Assembly: GCA_017302135.1 (NCBI GenBank)
Contig: JAFLDZ010000021.1
Coordinates: 1 to 64,000, forward strand
DNA: 64,000 bases
Source of the DNA: Lysobacterales bacterium
GTDB taxonomy: Bacteria > Pseudomonadota > Gammaproteobacteria > Xanthomonadales > Xanthomonadaceae
Direction: 5' to 3'
In this document: positions 60,070 to 64,000 of the stretch, piece by piece
How positions within the stretch are numbered: the first letter of the stretch is position 1
Layout: the number at the start of each line of letters is the position of its first letter
The notes under the pieces: generated by a model
Databases searched by the model: none
What the model was told of the DNA's origin: nothing
Seen by the model: only the letters and a program-made list of their open reading frames with translations
Translations under genes and position numbers: made by a program

Positions 60070-60750
60070 CTAAAGAAAATAGTCGGTGTAGGCGAAGCGG
60101 TCGTCGCGCAATACCATCTCGCCCTTCGTCACCTTGAGCGGTGCCGAAAACATGGGGCCGGCGTGCACCAGGGTGTGGAATTCCCCGTTCTCGCCGCACG
60201 GGTCGCAACTTTCGGGCAGGTCACGCAGCAGCACTTCGTCGAAATCGCGACCGCTGAAACCGGCGTCGAGCTGTTCGGTATCCACGCATACCAGCTGCGC
60301 GCGCAGGCCGGCGGCGATCATCCCGCGCGCCAGATTTGCGGTGTAGCCCGGCGTCGGATCGAAGATCGGGAAATGCGGAGTCCAGTCGAGTTCCGCGCAC
60401 AGCGCTTCGCGGTACGCGCGGATGTCCTGGAGGAACAGATCGCCGAACGCGATATCGCGCAGGCCCGGCCAGCGTTCACGCGCGCGCAGCAGCGCATCGG
60501 CGAATGCGGCGCGATAAAGCTCGTTGCTGGCGCGCTGCGGCATCCATGCTTCGATCACCGGCAGCGCGCAGGCTTCGGCCTGCGCATGCAGGATCCCGCG
60601 ACGGATGCCCTGCATCGAAATGCGGTCGTAGCCTTCGGTGAGCGTGGTGACCAGACCCACCACGTGGATATCGCCGCGTCGGCGCAGCGTGTGCAGCGTC
60701 CATGCCGCATCCTTGCCGCCGCTCCACGACAACAAGACCGGCAGACTCAT
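60070..60750 (-). CDS. Diphthine-ammonia-ligase-like PP-loop ATPase
   Basis: A 226-residue adenine-nucleotide alpha-hydrolase-fold protein of the MJ0570/ATPBD4 family. The PP-loop is SGGKDAAW near the N-terminus; later blocks are IAFGDLFLQDIRAYRE, FDEVLLRDLPESCDPCGENGEFHTLVHAGPMF. Eukaryotic members make diphthamide, but bacteria lack diphthamide, so this bacterial member has another, unknown amidation or adenylation role. The start overlaps the stop of the upstream small gene (ATGA). Confidence 0.87.
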   Translation of the reverse strand: MSLPVLLSWSGGKDAAWTLHTLRRRGDIHVVGLVTTLTEGYDRISMQGIRRGILHAQAEACALPVIEAWMPQRASNELYRAAFADALLRARERWPGLRDIAFGDLFLQDIRAYREALCAELDWTPHFPIFDPTPGYTANLARGMIAAGLRAQLVCVDTEQLDAGFSGRDFDEVLLRDLPESCDPCGENGEFHTLVHAGPMFSAPLKVTKGEMVLRDDRFAYTDYFL

Positions 60751-61088
60751 GCGTTGGTAACGTCGCGCAGCTGCCAGCCGTTGCCTGCGAGCAGGCGCAG
60801 ACGCTGTTTGAGGATCGCACCGGGGATCGAGGTGACCGCGATGAGGTCGATCTTCAGATCGTGCTGTTCGCCGCGCACGGTCGCGGCGGGATCGGTCGCG
60901 CCGAGCGCGGGATCGACCGCGTCCGGATCTTCCTGGGTCGCGCGCCAGCGCTGGAACAACCCATCCTCGCGCAGCGCCGCCTGCAGTTCCGCCGCGAGGC
61001 CTTCCGCACCCTGCGAGCGGAACGCGAAATCGCCGGCGGCACGCAGCGCGCCGGAATCGGGAATGCTCAGGTAATAGCGAATGGCCAT
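60747..61088 (-). CDS. Small hypothetical protein
   Basis: A 113-residue product coupled by a four-base overlap to the PP-loop ATPase gene. Starts MAIRYYLSIPDSGALRAAGDFAFRSQGAEGLAAELQAAL and has one acidic centre (EDPDAVDPALGATDPAATV). No signal peptide or membrane segment. No family is recognised; coupling suggests a shared pathway. Confidence 0.65.
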   Translation of the reverse strand: MAIRYYLSIPDSGALRAAGDFAFRSQGAEGLAAELQAALREDGLFQRWRATQEDPDAVDPALGATDPAATVRGEQHDLKIDLIAVTSIPGAILKQRLRLLAGNGWQLRDVTNA

Positions 61089-61187
61089 GGTTGCGTCCGC
61101 ATCTTCATCGGGAAGATCAGCATAACGCAGCCGTTGCGTGCGGGTCGCGCGACGCGGACATCGAGCGATGTCCGCGTCGGCATCACG

Positions 61188-62132
61188 TCATTCCTTGAAT
61201 TCGTGCGCCTCGGCGGCGAAGCCGATCACCAGCGAACCCTTGCCGACATTGACCATGCCGGTGAGGCTCATCACGCTCTCGAACACTTCGACGCCATGCG
61301 TGCGACAGACATCGGTCAGTTCGGTGTAACCCGGCAGCAGCCGCATTTCCTCCAGCTCGCCGCCATAGCTCATGCACAGCGTCTGCGTCATCAGACCTGC
61401 GGTCACGCGTTCGGACGCGAACGCGAACAGCCTGCGTACCGCCGTGTCGAAACCGCGGATCTTCGCCACCGGCCTGGTCTCGCCGCGGTTGCAATACAGC
61501 ACCGGCTTGATGTCGAGCGCACTGCCCAGCGTCGCGCTGAACAGGCTGACGCTCTTGTCGCCCTTGGTCTTCGCGCGCGAACGCAGATACATCAGATCGC
61601 GCGGCACCATGTAGGCATGCGTGTTGATGGCGAGATTGTCCAGCCGCGCACGGATCTTGGCCACGCCTTCGCCGGCCTGGATCATGCGCACGGCTTCCAC
61701 CGCAGTCACGCCCTGGCCGGCGAACAGCGACTGCGTATCGACCACGCGCAGCGCGAACGGCGACTGGTGGCCGGCTGCGCTGCGCATCGGCCGGTAATCG
61801 TTGAGGATCACGAAGCTCGCCTGGGTGGCGTTGTCGTGGATCGGGCTGCGGGTCTTGGTGATGGTGAGGCAGAACACGTAGTCGTAATCGATCACCAGTT
61901 TGCGCAGGAACAGATCGCGGATCTGATTCACCGAAAACGGCATCGTCTCCGCCTCGGCGCCGCGGCTGGCGACGTGCGAGTGGAGAAATTCGAGCGTGGC
62001 TTGTTCATTGCGGTGGTCGGCGAGCACCGCTTCCCCGATCTTGACCGTGATCGGGAGGATTTCGATGCGATTCCTTTCGATGAAGCTCCCTGGCAGATCG
62101 CATGCCGAATCGACAACGAGACCTATACGCAT
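61188..62132 (-). CDS. DegV family fatty-acid-binding protein
   Basis: A 314-residue DegV protein: MRIGLVVDSACDLPGSF at the start, TMPFSVNQIRDLF, VVDTQSLFAGQGVTAVEA, and the C-terminal VVNVGKGSLVIGFAAE. DegV/FakB proteins bind fatty acids; in Firmicutes FakB presents them to FakA kinase. No FakA gene is nearby. Single gene with its own promoter. Confidence 0.9.
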   Translation of the reverse strand: MRIGLVVDSACDLPGSFIERNRIEILPITVKIGEAVLADHRNEQATLEFLHSHVASRGAEAETMPFSVNQIRDLFLRKLVIDYDYVFCLTITKTRSPIHDNATQASFVILNDYRPMRSAAGHQSPFALRVVDTQSLFAGQGVTAVEAVRMIQAGEGVAKIRARLDNLAINTHAYMVPRDLMYLRSRAKTKGDKSVSLFSATLGSALDIKPVLYCNRGETRPVAKIRGFDTAVRRLFAFASERVTAGLMTQTLCMSYGGELEEMRLLPGYTELTDVCRTHGVEVFESVMSLTGMVNVGKGSLVIGFAAEAHEFKE

Positions 62133-62216
62133 GGTGGTGGCTTCCGAAGGGGCGAGGCAGCAGCAATGACCCTTTTATGATGGTGCGCCAACGGCCATAC
62201 GTACGGCTGCCCCTGT

Positions 62217-62846
62217 TCAGCCGCGTTGCACACCCACCGGCATTTCCGCGACCCGCCGCATCTCGGGCTCCTGCAGCAGAGCCGGATCGTTCAGGACCGC
62301 AACCGCGAACGCATGGGCATCATTCCCCCAAAACAGCGAATTGCCAAGCGCCAATGTCGGGACGCCGAAAACGCCGGCCGTCAGCGCGATTTCGGTGCAG
62401 TTGCGCAACACCGCCTTGACCTCGGCGGAATCGACCACGCCGGCCGGCAATCCCAGCGCTTCGCGCACCGGCTCCAGCGCTTCGACGCTGTCGCCAGCGC
62501 GGCCTTCGGCCCAGATCCATTTGAAAATCGCATCGATCGCCTCGGGTCGATTGCTTGCGGCAATCGACAGCCGCAGCGCCGGCAGCGGGTTGAACGGGTG
62601 CTTCGGCGGGAACCGCAGCGGAATGCCGGCCTGTCGCGCTTGCCACAGCACGTGGCGATAGGTGAATTCGCGTTTGCTGGGAATTTCCGCCGGTCCTTTC
62701 TGGCCGCGCGTATCCAGCACCGCCGCCAGCAGGATCGGCACCGGAAGAATCGCGTGTTCGTCCATCAGCGCGCGCACTTTCGGCCACTGCAGATAGGCGA
62801 ACGGCGAGATGAAATCGAAATACCAGCAGTTGGGGGTGTCGGTCAT
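62217..62846 (-). CDS. DsbA-fold isomerase (2-hydroxychromene-2-carboxylate isomerase-like)
   Basis: A 209-residue thioredoxin/DsbA-fold protein of the GST kappa/HCCA-isomerase group: WYFDFISPFAYLQWP at the start (serine instead of CxxC), PAEIPSKREFTYRHVLWQARQAGIPLRFPPKHPFNPLPALRL, and VFGVPTLALGNSLFWGND at the end. It would act with glutathione on aromatic or xenobiotic substrates. Cytoplasmic. Confidence 0.9.
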   Translation of the reverse strand: MTDTPNCWYFDFISPFAYLQWPKVRALMDEHAILPVPILLAAVLDTRGQKGPAEIPSKREFTYRHVLWQARQAGIPLRFPPKHPFNPLPALRLSIAASNRPEAIDAIFKWIWAEGRAGDSVEALEPVREALGLPAGVVDSAEVKAVLRNCTEIALTAGVFGVPTLALGNSLFWGNDAHAFAVAVLNDPALLQEPEMRRVAEMPVGVQRG

Positions 62847-62878
62847 GGCTGAACCTGATGAAGGAATGTGCGCGCGCG

Positions 62879-63595
62879 TCAGCAGCCGACGGCGTCGTGT
62901 TCGGCGACCGCATGCAGCAGTTCGTCGCCTTCGGCGGCGCCGGAGAGGAACAGCACCGGATGCGAGCGGTTGTAGTGATCGCTGGTGTCGAAGATCAGAT
63001 CGAGTCTGCCGTCGCGATCGAGATCGCCGGCGAAGATCACGTGCGGCGAGGCGTCGTCGCCGAGCTGCAGTCTGCCGTCGCCGCTGTGGTCGAAAGATTG
63101 CCCACTCATCCCGACCAGCCGCTGGCGGCGCTCCCCTTCGATCAGATCGATCCCGCACGCGAAAACGCCCTCGGTGACCTTGTCGGCTTCGCAGCGGGTC
63201 GCAATGCGATAGCGATGATCGCCGAGCGACAGCGTCTGCGCGATCGGACCTGCATCGCTCTGGTCTTCGATCGTGGCGGCGATGACTGTCCCCGCATGCA
63301 GACCGGGACCGCGCAGATAGGTGACGACATCGCCGACGTCGCTGTCGATCTCCTGCCCGGTGGCTTCGCCTTCGGCATCGGTGATGACGTCGAACACGCG
63401 CTTCACGCGCAGACGCGCCATGCGCAGGCTGGCATCGCCCTCGTGCACGCGCAGCGCGAGCCAGCGTTCGCCATGACGCGCGACCGCTTCGCCGTCGTGG
63501 AACATGCCCGGCGGCTGCAGCGCATGCGCGCCGGTCGATGCCGTGCCGGTCAATGCCGCGCCGGTCAATGCCAAGATCAGAACGGACGACAGCAT
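62879..63595 (-). CDS. Secreted FG-GAP-like protein
   Basis: A 238-residue product with a signal peptide (VLILALTGAALTGTASTGAHA, containing a TG-rich repeat) and a soluble exported body. Near the C-terminus an acidic segment FAGDLDRDGRLDLIFDTSDHYN is a calcium-binding FG-GAP/VCBS-like motif. The rest is not recognised. It starts 14 bases after the stop of the truncated amidohydrolase gene, so they are probably cotranscribed. Confidence 0.75.
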   Translation of the reverse strand: MLSSVLILALTGAALTGTASTGAHALQPPGMFHDGEAVARHGERWLALRVHEGDASLRMARLRVKRVFDVITDAEGEATGQEIDSDVGDVVTYLRGPGLHAGTVIAATIEDQSDAGPIAQTLSLGDHRYRIATRCEADKVTEGVFACGIDLIEGERRQRLVGMSGQSFDHSGDGRLQLGDDASPHVIFAGDLDRDGRLDLIFDTSDHYNRSHPVLFLSGAAEGDELLHAVAEHDAVGC

Positions 63596-63609
63596 CGCGG
63601 GTCCGGCGG

Positions 63610-64000
63610 TTATTCGATCGCAGCAGGATACGCGCGCGGCAACTCGCCCGCCGCGCGCAGATAGCGGTCGCGCAGTTCGGTCTGGCGGGTACGCATCGGA
63701 ATCGCGCGACCGTCGAACCACACCTGTTTCGCCACCGTGCTCACATCCAGCGGATCGCCGGTCCACAGCACCAGATCGGCGCGCTTGCCGACCGCGATCG
63801 TGCCGATGCGATCGCCCACGCCCAGCGCATCCGCAGGCACGCGGGTCAGACCGGCCAGGCCGTCTTCCCAAGGCAAGCCGTTCGCGACCGCGTTGCCGGC
63901 GGTCTGGCGGATCTTGCGCGCGTTGTGCGAGGCCTTGTCGGCCTGCGAGAACCCGACCTGCACGCCCGCCGCACGCAGTCGCGCGGCGTTCTGCAGGGTC
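63610..64000 (-). CDS. Amidohydrolase family protein (5' end outside the window)
   Basis: The last 130 residues or so of an amidohydrolase, probably of the imidazolonepropionase-like, periplasmic type. Visible pieces are TLQNAARLRAAGVQVGFSQADKAS, AVANGLPWEDGLAGLTRVPADALGVGDRIGTIAVGKRADLVLWTGDPLD, the common C-terminal barrel re-entry of this superfamily. The N-terminal metal-binding motif lies beyond the right edge. Gene continues off the window. Confidence 0.82.
   Translation of the reverse strand, partial: TLQNAARLRAAGVQVGFSQADKASHNARKIRQTAGNAVANGLPWEDGLAGLTRVPADALGVGDRIGTIAVGKRADLVLWTGDPLDVSTVAKQVWFDGRAIPMRTRQTELRDRYLRAAGELPRAYPAAIE

Overview
The window is a high-GC chromosome segment from a gammaproteobacterium, most likely of the Lysobacteraceae (Xanthomonadaceae: Lysobacter, Luteimonas or a relative). 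The grounds are the copL-copA-copB copper operon order, strong GC bias with long antisense shadow frames, and many short GC-rich hairpin repeats of the 'gcgggcttgagcccgc' kind between genes. No rRNA or tRNA gene and no CRISPR array is visible. The last gene runs off the right edge.

Layout. 1-7.6 kb: a repeat-rich stretch holding a gene fragment, then purine catabolism (adenine deaminase, divergent from xdhABC) and a small membrane protein. 7.6-14.5 kb: a repeat-rich gap, a BrnT/BrnA toxin-antitoxin pair, a secreted subtilisin with a DUF1176 partner, and a TPR protein/response regulator/histidine kinase operon. 14.6-18.3 kb: a tightly overlapped four-gene operon (thermostable-hemolysin-family protein, AMP-dependent ligase, heme-oxygenase-fold putative diiron oxidase, SDR) that looks like an uncharacterised acyl-modification pathway. 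18.5-22.4 kb: an ECF42-type sigma factor with YCII, two VOC, DUF4287 and DUF1428 genes and a recognisable candidate promoter. 22.4-27.7 kb: sterol-desaturase-family protein, N-formylglutamate amidohydrolase plus ATP-grasp ligase, and two duplicated SDRs. 27.8-37.9 kb: ABC ATPase/permease/HlyD/P-type ATPase operon, divergent from universal stress protein, VTT and MgtC/DUF4010 membrane proteins, with an FNR-like site between.

38-43.5 kb holds a short secreted protein, a porin, and the most notable locus. This is a complete retron of the Ec86 (Eco1) type: an msr-msd RNA with recognisable a1/a2 arms and a 23-bp perfect msd hairpin, a nucleoside-deoxyribosyltransferase-like effector, and a retron reverse transcriptase. 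It is AT-rich against its surroundings and is followed by a 381-bp tandem duplication and a MITE-like inverted-repeat element, so it is probably a horizontally acquired anti-phage island.

43.7-64 kb: a peroxiredoxin/ferritin-like/OsmC oxidative-stress cluster, copLAB plus a copper P1B ATPase, a YhhN protein, and a formaldehyde-detoxification operon (frmR-frmA-fghA) with a secreted S15/CocE hydrolase embedded in it. After these come a HEXXH metalloprotease, a diphthine-ammonia-ligase-like PP-loop protein, DegV, a DsbA-fold isomerase, and a secreted protein next to the truncated amidohydrolase. All assignments come from reading the sequence and recalling families; no search was run.
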